Source of the DNA: Allobosea vaviloviae
GTDB lineage: Bacteria; Pseudomonadota; Alphaproteobacteria; Rhizobiales; Beijerinckiaceae
Direction: 5' to 3'
NCBI RefSeq assembly: GCF_001298265.1
Contig: NZ_LGSZ01000031.1
Coordinates: 1 to 64,000, forward strand
Length of the DNA: 64,000 nucleotides
Shown here: in pieces, positions 45,707-54,883 of the stretch
How positions within the stretch are numbered: the first letter of the stretch is position 1
How the letters are laid out: each line of letters begins with the position of its first letter
Position numbers and translations under genes: made by a program
The notes under the pieces: generated by a model
Told to the model about the DNA's origin: nothing
The model's input: only the letters and a program-made list of their open reading frames with translations
The model's database searches: none

Positions 45707-45832
45707 GTCATTCCGGGGCGCGCCGACAGGCGCGAACCCGGAACCCACGACTGGGTCGATCCTGCATGATTCCCTTTGGCTCGCCCGGTCATGGGTTCCG
45801 GGTTCATCGCTGTGCGATGCCCCGGAATGACA
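45707..45832. repeat. Dispersed palindromic repeat, copy 6 (type B)
   Basis: Very similar in arm sequence to copy 5: CATTCCGGGGCGCG...CGAACCCGGAACCCACGAC and GGGTTCCGGGTTCATCGCTG...CCCCGGAATGACA. It lies between the two permease genes of module 2. Confidence 0.8.
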
Positions 45833-45857
45833 AGGGTTTTCGTAGCGCCAGCTCATC

Positions 45858-46730
45858 TCAACTCGTCCTGGCGAAGCGGCCGAGCCAGCTCAGCGCCATG
45901 ATGCCGGCCAGCACGGTGAAGAGCAGCGTCAGCGAGGCCACCGCCGCGAAAGGCCAGTTATAGACCACCGTGACCTGCTGGTAGATCAGGGCCGGGAGAT
46001 AGACCAGGCGCGCGCCGCCGATCACCGATTGCGAGATGAAGGCCGTCGTCGCCGAGGCGAAGACCAGCGTCGCGCCGGCGATCCAGCCCGGCAGGGTCAG
46101 CGGCAGGACGACCTTGAAGAAGGTCCGCCATTTCGAGGCGCCGAGCGCGCGCGAGGCGTCGATCAGGTTCTGGTCCATCTGGTTCATGATGGTCAGCAGC
46201 GGCAGCAGCATCAGCGGCATCTCGATCTGCGTCAGCGCGATGACGAGGCCGAGTTCGGTCTGAAGCAGGTTGAGCGGCGTCGCGGTGATGCCGAGCCCGA
46301 TCAGCGTCTGGTTGATGACGCCCTCGCGCGCCAGGATGACGATCCAGGCGAAGGTGCGGATCACGACCGAGGTCAGGAGCGGCATCAGGATGGTGAAGAT
46401 CAGCACCCGCTGGGCGCGGGGGCTGGCGGCGCGGAACACCAGCGCCAGCGGATAGGCGAGCAGCGTCGTCGCGACGACGGCGAAGACGCCGAGCTTCAGC
46501 GTGTCGAGGATGACCTTGAGATAGAAGGCGTCGCCGTAGAACTTCGTCCAGGACTCGAAGCCCAGCCGCGTCTGCTCGGGATCGGCATAGAAGCTGACGC
46601 CGAGCAGGATCGCGAAGGGCGCGGCGAAGAAGGCAAGATAGGTCAGGCCGAGAGGCGCCGCGAGGCGCCAGTCGACCTTCTCCCCCGGCACACCGGACGA
46701 ACCGGTGGCCGCTACAGCCGCGCCAGCCAT
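45858..46730 (-). CDS. ABC transporter permease (PotB-like)
   Basis: A 290-residue permease. Six membrane segments are visible, beginning LGLTYLAFFAAPFAILLGVSFYADPEQ, with the loop LIDASRALGASKWRTFFKVVLPLTLPG. It follows the binding-protein gene by 26 bases and is followed by repeat copy 6. A longer glycine-rich start is included in the frame; the true start may be a few codons later. Confidence 0.92.
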   Translation of the reverse strand: MAGAAVAATGSSGVPGEKVDWRLAAPLGLTYLAFFAAPFAILLGVSFYADPEQTRLGFESWTKFYGDAFYLKVILDTLKLGVFAVVATTLLAYPLALVFRAASPRAQRVLIFTILMPLLTSVVIRTFAWIVILAREGVINQTLIGLGITATPLNLLQTELGLVIALTQIEMPLMLLPLLTIMNQMDQNLIDASRALGASKWRTFFKVVLPLTLPGWIAGATLVFASATTAFISQSVIGGARLVYLPALIYQQVTVVYNWPFAAVASLTLLFTVLAGIMALSWLGRFARTS

Positions 46731-46756
46731 CGCTCAGCCCTCACCGATCCTGCTCC

Positions 46757-47785
46757 CTACTTGGTGATCTCCTTGTTGAAGCGTTCTATCCAGGCTGCGC
46801 GCTGCGGATTGATCTTGGTCCAGTCGTGCGTGACCATCTTCGAGAGCTCGTCGAGCGAGGTGATGCCGAGCGAGGAATCGAGCTGCGTCTCGGTGTTGAT
46901 CGGCACCATGTTGAAAGGCGCCTTCTGCAGCGCGTTCTGGATGTCGGGCGAGATCGCGGTGTCGATGTATTTGTAGGCCGCGTCGACATTCTCCGCGCCC
47001 TTCACGATGTGCAGCGTGGTCTGGAAGGTGATCGAGCCCGATTCCGGTGCGATATAGGCGATGTCGACGCCGCGACCTTTCAGGATCGCGACCGTGTTGG
47101 TGTTGCCGTACATGATGTCGACCTGGCCCTGCTGGAACAGGCCGGGCAGCGCCGCCGGCGTTGCGATGGCGGCGACCTTCGGCACGGCCTCTTTCAGCAC
47201 CTTGAAGACCGGGTCCATATTCGCCTCCGAACCGCCGAAGGCCTTGGCGATCTCTATCAGCGAGACCGTCCCGAAGGTGGTCTGGAAGCCGGTCAGGCCG
47301 AGGCGCTCGACATAAGGCGACTTGAACAGGTCGGCCCAGGTCTTGGGCGGGTTGGGAAATTTCTTGGGGTTGTAGGCGATGCCCACGACCTGAGCGTTGC
47401 AGGTCACCGCATGCGAGGTGATCAGGCCCTTGGGCACCTTGTCTGCGTTGGTCAGCTTCTTGATGTCGATCGGCTCGAACAGGCCAGCCTGCATCGCGGC
47501 GGCAGCCGGACCGGGATCGAGCACGAAGCAGTCGAAGGGCGGCACGCCGCGCGCGGCACGCACCTTGGCAACCTGGTCCACGGCGAAAAGCGCATCGAAG
47601 GCGACATCGACGCCGAAGTTCTTCTTCAGCGCAGGAGCGACGACGTTGCGATAGGCCTCCTCCCAGGTGCCGGGATAGATCGCGGCAGTGAGGCTGCCGG
47701 CGGCGCTGGCACGGCCAGGAAGCATGCCGGCCAGGCCCAGCGCGGCGGCGCCGGACATCAGTTCGCGGCGGGTCATGACGGTCAT
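46757..47785 (-). CDS. Extracellular solute-binding protein (spermidine/putrescine-type)
   Basis: A 342-residue type II binding protein with a Tat-like signal MTRRELMSGAAALGLAGMLPGRASAAG at the N-terminus; a second ATG a few codons in is an alternative start. The mature part has family-typical TWEEAYRNVVAPALKKNFGVDV. Member of the four-gene importer of module 2, together with its ATPase at 47800. Substrate is not known; the neighbouring allantoinase suggests a ureide or purine compound. Confidence 0.88.
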   Translation of the reverse strand: MTVMTRRELMSGAAALGLAGMLPGRASAAGSLTAAIYPGTWEEAYRNVVAPALKKNFGVDVAFDALFAVDQVAKVRAARGVPPFDCFVLDPGPAAAAMQAGLFEPIDIKKLTNADKVPKGLITSHAVTCNAQVVGIAYNPKKFPNPPKTWADLFKSPYVERLGLTGFQTTFGTVSLIEIAKAFGGSEANMDPVFKVLKEAVPKVAAIATPAALPGLFQQGQVDIMYGNTNTVAILKGRGVDIAYIAPESGSITFQTTLHIVKGAENVDAAYKYIDTAISPDIQNALQKAPFNMVPINTETQLDSSLGITSLDELSKMVTHDWTKINPQRAAWIERFNKEITK

Positions 47786-47799
47786 GAAGGGTCTCCGGG

Positions 47800-48897
47800 T
47801 CAGGGGTTGGAAGCGGAAAAAAGAGCCGGGCGCGCGTGGTCGGCGAGGCCGCAATAGGCAGTGCCGGTGCCGCCCAAGGCCATGTCTGCCGACGAAATGC
47901 CGGGCCGGCGCGCGATGGCGACCTTGATCGATTCAGCCGAGGCGCTGACGACGTCGTGGATCAGTTCGCCGCCGATCGGCAGGCTGAGCTTGAGCGTGAC
48001 CGGAATGCGGTCGGGCGCCGGCTCATCGGCGAGCAGCATCTGCTCTGGCCGGACGGAGACGACGACCGGCTGGCCGGGTTCGAAGCGGGCTTTCGAGACG
48101 ACGCTCCAGACCGCGCCGTTGGCGAGCGCGACGCGATAGCCATCCTCGAAGGCGGCCTCGACCTGGCCGTTCAGGAGATTGCTGGAGCCGATGAAATTGT
48201 TGACGAAAAGCGTCGCCGGCTCGTCATAGACCTGCACCGGCGTGCCGAGCTGCTCGATCCTGCCCTGGCTCATCACCGCGATGCGATCGGCGATGGCCAT
48301 GGCCTCGTCCTGGTCGTGGGTGACCATGATCGCGGTGAGCGCGAACTGGCGCTGCAAACGCTTGATCTCGATTTGCATGTCGAGCCGCAGATTCTTGTCA
48401 AGCGCCGCGAACGGCTCGTCGAGCAGGAGGATGCGCGGGCGCATGGCGAGCGCACGCGCCAGCGCCACGCGCTGCTGCTGGCCGCCGGAGAGCTGTTTTG
48501 GCTTGCGGTCGGCGAAACGGGCCATCTGAACGGTCGCCAGCATCTCCTCGACGCGCTGGGCCTGGACCTCGCGGCTTTCGCCGCGCGCCGCGAGCCCATA
48601 GGCGATGTTCTCCGCCACCGTCATGTGGGGGAACAGCGCGTAATTCTGGAAGACGATGCCGATCTCGCGGCGGTTGGGCGGCAAGGTATCGATCGGCCGG
48701 CCGTCGATGGTGACCTTGCCGTTGCCCTGCTGGATGAAGCCCGCGACGATGCGCAGCAGCGTGGTCTTGCCGCAGCCGGAGGGGCCGAGCAGGGCGACCA
48801 GCTCGCCGCCCTTGACCTCGAGCGTGACATTGTCCACCGCCAGGCCGCCGCCATAGCTGTGCGTGATGCCGTCCAGCGTCAGCGGCTGGGCGGTCAT
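47800..48897 (-). CDS. ABC transporter ATP-binding protein (PotA-like)
   Basis: A 365-residue ATPase, first gene of module 2. Walker A GPSGCGKTT, FQNYALFPH, LSGGQQQR, ILLLDEPFAALD and MVTHDQDEA are intact, with a C-terminal TOBE domain (about residue 250 onward). The start is not clear: ATG 48897 begins the conserved MTAQPLTLDGITHSYGG, but 48924 and 48996 are in frame, and none has a strong ribosome binding site. Divergent from the LLM gene across about 290 bases where I see no distinctive element. Confidence 0.94.
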   Translation of the reverse strand: MTAQPLTLDGITHSYGGGLAVDNVTLEVKGGELVALLGPSGCGKTTLLRIVAGFIQQGNGKVTIDGRPIDTLPPNRREIGIVFQNYALFPHMTVAENIAYGLAARGESREVQAQRVEEMLATVQMARFADRKPKQLSGGQQQRVALARALAMRPRILLLDEPFAALDKNLRLDMQIEIKRLQRQFALTAIMVTHDQDEAMAIADRIAVMSQGRIEQLGTPVQVYDEPATLFVNNFIGSSNLLNGQVEAAFEDGYRVALANGAVWSVVSKARFEPGQPVVVSVRPEQMLLADEPAPDRIPVTLKLSLPIGGELIHDVVSASAESIKVAIARRPGISSADMALGGTGTAYCGLADHARPALFSASNP

Positions 48898-49188
48898 CGC
48901 GGCGGGTGCGGCAAGCGTAGGCATGAGAATGGCGGCGATCCCGGCAGAATTTGTCACCGCAGCTTTCAGCAACTGCCGTGCCAACGCCTGCTGCATGGCC
49001 CCGTCGCTGCTGCGCGCCTGACAGTCGCGTTCCCGGCCTGCTATGTCTTGCGGCCCAAGCGCGGTGGCGAAATCGGCATGGCGGATGTCTGGATTCTGCC
49101 TGCTTCATCAGCAGCCGCACAAGCATGCGGCAGGATCGATGCCCGCTGCGACGCCGACCGCCCAACCCCTCCCGCCTCCGGACATGCC

Positions 49189-50220
49189 ATGGCTGACACT
49201 CTCGAACTTGGGCTCGACACCTTCGGCGACGTCACCTCGGGGGCGGATGGTGCGCTGCTGCCGCATGCTCAGGTGATCCGCAACCTCATCGACGAGGCTG
49301 TGCTTGCCGATGAACTCGGTGTCGATTTCATCGGCGTTGGCGAGCATCACCGCGCCGATTTCGCGATCTCGACGCCCGAGACCGTGCTGGCCGCCATCGC
49401 GGCGCGGACGAGCCGCATCCGGCTGGGCTCGGCGGTGACGGTGCTGAGCTCCGACGATCCGATTCGGGTGTTCCAGCGCTTCTCGACGGTCGACGCGATC
49501 TCGAACGGGCGGGCCGAGGTCATTCTTGGGCGCGGCTCCTTCACCGAATCCTTCCCGCTGTTCGGCTACGATCTCAGCCAGTACGAGACGCTGTTCGCCG
49601 AGAAGCTCGATCTCTTCGTCGCGCTGATCAGCCAGAAGGCCGTGACATGGCAGGGCACGATCCGCCCGGCGCTCTCCAACCAGCGCGTCTTCCCGCCGAT
49701 CGAGACCGGCAGGCTCAAAACCTGGATCGGCGTCGGCGGCAGCCCGGAATCCGTCGTGCGCGCAGCGCGTTACGGCCTGCCCTTGATGCTGGCCATCATC
49801 GGCGGCGATCCCGCCCGCTTCACGCCTTACGCCGATCTCTACCGTCGCGCCTTCGCGCAGCTCGGCGAGCCCGTGCAGCCGATCGGCGTGCATTCGCCCG
49901 GCCATGTCGGCGAAACTGACGAGCAGGCGCGCGAGGAGATGTTTGCCGACTACAAGCGCATGCGCGACCGCATCGGCGCCGAACGCGGCTGGCCGCCGAT
50001 GGGCCGGGCCGAGTTCGAGCAGGAGGTCGATCACGGCTCGCTTTATGTCGGCTCGCCCGAAACCGTGGCACGCAAGATCGCGGCAACCGTGCGGACGCTG
50101 GGGCTCTCGCGCTTCCAGATGAAATACAGCGCCGGGCCGCTGCCGCACGAGACGATGATGCGCAGCATCACGCTGTATGGCGAGAAGGTCATTCCGCTCG
50201 TGCGGGACATGCTCGCCTGA
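49189..50220 (+). CDS. LLM class flavin-dependent oxidoreductase
   Basis: A 343-residue luciferase-like monooxygenase (bacterial luciferase TIM barrel), using reduced FMN or F420 and oxygen; the exact reaction is not known. Typical blocks: ELGLDTFGDV at the start, ADELGVDFIGVGEHHRADF, RIRLGSAVTVLSSDDPIRVFQRFSTVDAISNGRAEVILGRGS, and GSPETVARKIA near the end. Begins at ATG 49189; the very long frame upstream of it is antisense to the importer genes. It lies between module 2 and module 3 and could belong to either. Confidence 0.92.
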   Translation: MADTLELGLDTFGDVTSGADGALLPHAQVIRNLIDEAVLADELGVDFIGVGEHHRADFAISTPETVLAAIAARTSRIRLGSAVTVLSSDDPIRVFQRFSTVDAISNGRAEVILGRGSFTESFPLFGYDLSQYETLFAEKLDLFVALISQKAVTWQGTIRPALSNQRVFPPIETGRLKTWIGVGGSPESVVRAARYGLPLMLAIIGGDPARFTPYADLYRRAFAQLGEPVQPIGVHSPGHVGETDEQAREEMFADYKRMRDRIGAERGWPPMGRAEFEQEVDHGSLYVGSPETVARKIAATVRTLGLSRFQMKYSAGPLPHETMMRSITLYGEKVIPLVRDMLA

Positions 50221-50331
50221 GGCGAGCGGGCGCCGCCCCCTTCCGCAAGCCCTATCCACCCGCTTCTCCCCGCTCTCACAAGGCAGTTGACGAGGCCTCT
50301 CTTTCTGCTAGCGTATCAAATAACAAAATGA

Positions 50332-50355
50332 TGTTTCATTATATGAAATGAAACA
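50332..50355. promoter_or_regulatory. Inverted-repeat operator upstream of the iclR-type gene
   Basis: TGTTTCAT (50332-50339) and ATGAAACA (50348-50355) are perfect inverted repeats 8 bases apart, and TTTCAT-TAT-ATGAAA (50334-50348) forms a nested palindrome. The stretch is AT-rich in a GC-rich background, 15 to 40 bases before the GTG start. A TTGACG at 50287-50292 could be a -35 element upstream. TGTTTCAT half sites are common for IclR/KdgR-type regulators. Confidence 0.6.
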
Positions 50356-50370
50356 CAGGGAAACGCCAGA

Positions 50371-51162
50371 GTGACGGAACCGGATTCAGCTTCGGGAAAA
50401 TCTGCGCCTGCCGGCACCAGCACGCTCGATCTCGCGCTTCGCGCTGTCGAGTATCTTGTCCAGCAGAGCCGCCCGGCTGCGCTCGCGCAGATCGCCGAGG
50501 CGCTGTCCTCCTCGAAGGCGACGATCTATCGGCATCTGGTGACGCTGCAGCGCCATGGCTTCGTCCGCCAGGAGCCTGAAACCGGCCGCTATGAGGCCGG
50601 CATCAAGCTGATGGTGCTGGGCGAGGCACTGCGGCAGCGCTTCGACATCGTCAGCGCGGCGCGCGCGGACCTCATGACCCTGCGCGACCATACCGGCCAG
50701 GCCGTGACGGTCTGCGCCGCAATCGACACCGAGCTGATCGTGCTCGAGCTGATCCAGGGCCGCACGCTGATCGAATTTGCAACCCGCCCCGGCACGCGGC
50801 TGGCCTTTCACGCCAGCGCGCATGGCAAGATCTGGCTCGCCTTCGGCTCGAAGGAGCGCACGGCTGCCATCGCCGACGGCCCGCTCCAGGCCTGGACCCC
50901 CGCGACGATCGTCACGAAGGAGGCCCTGCTCGCCGATCTCGCCCTCGTGCGCGAACGCGGCTGGGCGACGGCGCCCGACGAGGTCATCACCGGCGTCAAC
51001 ACACTCGCCGCGCCCGTTTTCGATCATCGCCAGACGCTCGTCGGCTCGATCGCCATCGTCGGCGCGACGCAGTTCATTCCCCCGACCCCCGATCCCGACC
51101 AAATCCGCGAGGTCGTCGGCACCGCCGCACGCATTTCGCGCGGCCTGACCTGGCAAGACTGA
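50371..51162 (+). CDS. IclR family transcriptional regulator
   Basis: A 263-residue regulator. Residues about 17-80 are the winged helix-turn-helix (TLDLALRAVEYLVQQSRPAALAQIAEALSSSKATIYRHLVTLQRHGFV), then the GAF-like effector domain. GTG start follows a strong nested palindrome and CAGGG. It is 12 bases from hyuA, so it is likely autoregulated and controls the hydantoinase operon. Effector not known. Confidence 0.93.
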   Translation: MTEPDSASGKSAPAGTSTLDLALRAVEYLVQQSRPAALAQIAEALSSSKATIYRHLVTLQRHGFVRQEPETGRYEAGIKLMVLGEALRQRFDIVSAARADLMTLRDHTGQAVTVCAAIDTELIVLELIQGRTLIEFATRPGTRLAFHASAHGKIWLAFGSKERTAAIADGPLQAWTPATIVTKEALLADLALVRERGWATAPDEVITGVNTLAAPVFDHRQTLVGSIAIVGATQFIPPTPDPDQIREVVGTAARISRGLTWQD

Positions 51163-51174
51163 GAGACCGAGAGC

Positions 51175-53238
51175 ATGACCTATTCGCTGGCCGTCGATAT
51201 CGGCGGGACCTTCACCGACATCGTGCTGCGCGACTCCAGCGGCGGTTTGAGCGTCGACAAGACGCTGACCACCCATCACGACCTGCTGGAAGGCTTCTTC
51301 CGCGGCGTCGAGTCCGTGATGGGCAAGGCCGGCATCGACGCCGATGCCATCGACGGCGTCGTCGTCCATGCCACGACGGTCGTCACCAACGCGCTGATTG
51401 AGCGCAAGGGGCTGCCCACCGCGCTCGTCGTCACCGAGGGCTTCTGCGACGTGCTCTCGATCCGCAACGAGCACCGCTACGACATGTACGATCCCCAGAT
51501 CGAGTTCCCCGAGCCGCTGGTGACGCGCGAGCTGACCTTCGGCCTCAAGGAGCGCGTGCTGGCGGACGGCACGGTGGCGCTTGCGCCGACGGCCGAGGAC
51601 ATCACGAAGCTCGCCGCCGATATCCGTGCCAGCGGCGCGCGTGCGGTCGCGATCTGCTTCCTCAACAGCTTCGCCAATCCCGACAACGAGGCTGCGGTCG
51701 CCGGCGCCCTGGCGCGTGAGCTCAACGACGTCTTCATCTGCACCTCGGCCGAGGTCGCGCCGCAGATCCGCGAGTATCAGCGCGCCTCGACCGCGACGGT
51801 GAACGCCTATGCGATGCCGATCTCGCAGCCCTATCTCAAGCGCCTCAGCGACCGGCTGCGCATGGAAGGCTTCGCCAACACGCCGCTGATCATGCTGTCC
51901 TCGGGCGGCGTCGTCGGTGCGGAGACGGCCGGAAAGAACCCCGTCCGGATGATCGAGAGCGGCCCCGCCGCTGGTGCGCTGGCGGCCTGCCATTATGCCG
52001 AGCTTCTCGGCATCGACCGGCTGATGTCCTTCGACATGGGCGGCACCACGGCCAAGGCCTGCCTGATCGAGAACCGCACGCCGCTGATCACCGGGCTGTT
52101 CGAGGTCGACCGGCGCTACCGCTTCCGCGAAGGCAGCGGCCTGCCCGTCACCGTGCCCTCGATCGACCTCATCGAGATCGGCGCCGGCGGCGGCAGCATC
52201 GCCCATGTCGACGATCTCGGCCTGCTCAAGGTCGGGCCTGAAAGCGCCGGCTCCAATCCGGGTCCGGCCTGCTATGGGCGCGGCGGGAAGAGCGCGACCG
52301 TCACCGATGCCGACCTCGTGCTCGGGCTGATCGACGCCGAGAACTTCCTGGGGGGCGACATGTCGCTCGACAAGGCTGTCTGCGACGCGGCGCTGACGCG
52401 GCTCGGCGAGGCGCTCGGCCTCAACCCGGTCCAGGCGGCGCGCGGCATCTACCGCATCGTGACCGAGGCGATGGCTTCGGCGGCACGCACCCATGCGACC
52501 GATCGCGGCGTCGATTATCGCGGCCTGCCGCTCTTCGCCTTCGGCGGCGCCGGCCCCTTGCATGCCTGCGGCGTCGCCGACCTGCTGCAGAGCACGAGCG
52601 TGATCGTGCCGCCGCAATCGAGCGTGCTCTCGGCCTTCGGCACGCTGGTCACGCCTGTCCGGCTCGACCTCGTGCGCAGCGACCTGACGCGCGTCGACCA
52701 TCTCGACTGGGAGCGCGTCGACCGCGTCCTCGGCGATCTCGAGAGCGAGGGGCTGACGGCGCTGGGAGAATCCGGCTGCGCGGCGGCCGACGTCACCATC
52801 CTCGTCGGCGCCGACATGCGCTATGTCGGCCAGCAGCACGAGGTCACGATCATCTTCGAGACCGATCCGCGCCAGAGCCGCGACCCTGCCGTGCTGACCG
52901 CGCAGTTCGAGGCGGCCTATCGCACGCTCTACGGCGTCAATCCCTCGCATGTGCCGATCGAGCTGGTCACCTGGCGCGTCGTCGCGCGCGGTCCCCTGCC
53001 GCATTTCGACGGCCAGGAACGCGCCCAGATCGCGGCCGGCGCCGCCAAGCGCCATCGCCCGGTGCATGCCTGGGAGGACGGCCAGTCCGTCGCCGTCTAT
53101 GAGCGCGCCGCGCTCGCCACCGGCCAGACCATCGCCGGGCCCGCCATCATCGAGGAGCGCGAGACCACGACCGCGCTGCCTCCCGGCTGGAGCGCGACGA
53201 TCGACGCGCTCGGCTGCATCGTCGCCACGAAAGGCTGA
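51175..53238 (+). CDS. hyuA: Hydantoinase/oxoprolinase subunit HyuA
   Basis: A 687-residue ATP-dependent hydrolase subunit of the HyuA/5-oxoprolinase family. DIGGTFTDIVL is the actin-like phosphate loop, FDMGGTTAKACLI the second, and ESGPAAGALAACHYAELLG is a family block. HyuA and HyuB act together to open 5-membered cyclic imides or amides such as N-methylhydantoin or 5-oxoproline using ATP. Which of these is not deducible. It is followed after 5 bases by hyuB, and regulated with the IclR gene. Confidence 0.94.
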   Translation: MTYSLAVDIGGTFTDIVLRDSSGGLSVDKTLTTHHDLLEGFFRGVESVMGKAGIDADAIDGVVVHATTVVTNALIERKGLPTALVVTEGFCDVLSIRNEHRYDMYDPQIEFPEPLVTRELTFGLKERVLADGTVALAPTAEDITKLAADIRASGARAVAICFLNSFANPDNEAAVAGALARELNDVFICTSAEVAPQIREYQRASTATVNAYAMPISQPYLKRLSDRLRMEGFANTPLIMLSSGGVVGAETAGKNPVRMIESGPAAGALAACHYAELLGIDRLMSFDMGGTTAKACLIENRTPLITGLFEVDRRYRFREGSGLPVTVPSIDLIEIGAGGGSIAHVDDLGLLKVGPESAGSNPGPACYGRGGKSATVTDADLVLGLIDAENFLGGDMSLDKAVCDAALTRLGEALGLNPVQAARGIYRIVTEAMASAARTHATDRGVDYRGLPLFAFGGAGPLHACGVADLLQSTSVIVPPQSSVLSAFGTLVTPVRLDLVRSDLTRVDHLDWERVDRVLGDLESEGLTALGESGCAAADVTILVGADMRYVGQQHEVTIIFETDPRQSRDPAVLTAQFEAAYRTLYGVNPSHVPIELVTWRVVARGPLPHFDGQERAQIAAGAAKRHRPVHAWEDGQSVAVYERAALATGQTIAGPAIIEERETTTALPPGWSATIDALGCIVATKG

Positions 53239-53243
53239 ACCCG

Positions 53244-54812
53244 ATGGCAAAGACACAGCCCATGGACGGCGTCGAGCTCGAAATCCTCTGGTCGAACCTG
53301 ATCGGCATCGTCAACGAGCGGGCCAAGGCGCTGCAGCGCATCGCCTTCAGCCCGATCGTGCGGGAAGCCGGCGACCTTGCCTGCGCGCTCTTCGACAAGC
53401 GCGGCCGCATGGTTGCGCAGGCCAACACCGGCACGCCCGGCCACATCAACTCGCTCGCGATCGCAGGCAGCCATCTGGTGAAGCTGTTCGAGGGACGTTG
53501 CGAGCCCGGCGACGTGCTGATCACCAACGATCCCTGGCTTTCGGCCGGGCATTTCTTCGACATCACCATCCTGACGCCGATCTATGACGGGGCGAAGCTG
53601 CTCGCCTATATCGGCTCGACGATCCACCACACCGATATCGGCGGCTACGGCATCGGCGCCGGCGCCCGCGACGTGCATGAGGAGGGTCTCTGGATCCCGC
53701 CGCTGAAGCTCTATGAGCGCGGCAAGCCGAGCGAGATGCTGCACGACATCATCCGCCGCAACGTCCGCACGCCCGACGCCGTCTTCGGCGACCTCTCGGC
53801 GCAGGTCTCGTCCGGCGAGGCCGCCGCCGAGCATCTGATCACCCTGTGCGAGCGCTACGGCATCGACGACATCGAGGCCCTGTCGGACGAGATCATCAAC
53901 CGGTCCGAGGAGGCGACGCGCAACGCCATCCGCAAGCTCAAGCCCGGCACCTATCATGGCGAGGCGATCTTCGACGTGCCCGGCGGCGAGATCATCACGC
54001 TGAAGACCGCGGTCACCGTCGATACCGAGGCCGGCGCGATCATCATCGATTTCGCTGGTTCATCGCCGCAGACGACGACGGGCATCAACGTCGTGCTGAA
54101 CTACACCCATGCCTATTCGACCTTCGCGGTGCGCTCCTGCCTCAATCCGGACTTGCCCAACAACACCGGCTCGCTGGCGCCCATCGAGGTGCGCGCGCCG
54201 GTCGGCTCGATCATCAACTGCGCCTATCCGGCGCCGGTGAATGCGCGCCATGTCGTGGGCATGTATGTGCCGATGCCGATCCTCAAGGCGCTGCACCAGG
54301 TCATGCCTGAGCGCGTCCTGGCGGAGGGGTCGGGCGCGGTCTGGACCATCCAGATCCAGGGCCGCAAACCCAATGGCGAGGCCTTCACCTCGTCGATGTT
54401 CAATTATTCCGGCGGCATGGGCGCGCGGGCCGGCAAGCCCGGCCCCAGCGCGACCTGCTACCCGACCGGCGTCGCGGCGGTGCCGATCGAGATCCTGGAA
54501 GCGGCGATGCCGATCGTCTTCGACCGCAAGGAGCTGCGCAGCGGCTCGGGCGGCAAGGGCCGGATGCAGGGCGGCGAGGGCCAGATCATCCAGTTCCACA
54601 TGCGCACCGACCATGCCTGGCTGCTCAATGCCGTGCCAAGTCGGCTCGAACGCGGACCCGACGGCATCGATGGCGGGCTTTCGGGGGCGCCGGGGCGTTT
54701 CCTCGTCAACGGACAGCCTGTGAGCGAAGCCAAGAAGCTGACGATGAAGGCCGGCGACGTGGTGCGGTTAGAGACACCGGGCGGCGGCGGATACGGCGAG
54801 CCGGCGGCCTGA
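53244..54812 (+). CDS. hyuB: Hydantoinase/oxoprolinase subunit HyuB
   Basis: A 522-residue partner of HyuA. Family blocks: MDGVELEILWSNLIGIVNERAK at the start, HINSLAIAGSH, GDVLITNDPWLSAGHFFDI, the His-Asp metal region SSTIHHTDIGG, and GERSGSGGKGRMQGGEGQ near the end. Full length; its stop is about 70 bases before the binding-protein gene. It should be encoded with HyuA in one operon and share its substrate. Confidence 0.94.
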   Translation: MAKTQPMDGVELEILWSNLIGIVNERAKALQRIAFSPIVREAGDLACALFDKRGRMVAQANTGTPGHINSLAIAGSHLVKLFEGRCEPGDVLITNDPWLSAGHFFDITILTPIYDGAKLLAYIGSTIHHTDIGGYGIGAGARDVHEEGLWIPPLKLYERGKPSEMLHDIIRRNVRTPDAVFGDLSAQVSSGEAAAEHLITLCERYGIDDIEALSDEIINRSEEATRNAIRKLKPGTYHGEAIFDVPGGEIITLKTAVTVDTEAGAIIIDFAGSSPQTTTGINVVLNYTHAYSTFAVRSCLNPDLPNNTGSLAPIEVRAPVGSIINCAYPAPVNARHVVGMYVPMPILKALHQVMPERVLAEGSGAVWTIQIQGRKPNGEAFTSSMFNYSGGMGARAGKPGPSATCYPTGVAAVPIEILEAAMPIVFDRKELRSGSGGKGRMQGGEGQIIQFHMRTDHAWLLNAVPSRLERGPDGIDGGLSGAPGRFLVNGQPVSEAKKLTMKAGDVVRLETPGGGGYGEPAA

Positions 54813-54883
54813 GCGAGAAGACCAACAAAAAGGCGGGGCCTCATCGGGCCACCAGCCGACACAAGAGAAAACCGGGAGGACAG

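Noticed and set aside
42669..45832. The four repeats as a CRISPR array
   Set aside because: They are spread in separate gene gaps about 1 kb apart, each is itself palindromic, and there are no uniform spacers or cas genes.
47836..49188. A long frame continuing upstream from the LLM oxidoreductase
   Set aside because: It is antisense to the module 2 ATPase gene; only the part from 49189 has family similarity.
50386..53256. A 956-codon minus-strand open frame
   Set aside because: Antisense to the IclR gene and hyuA, which match known families. Codon composition is the mirror of those genes.
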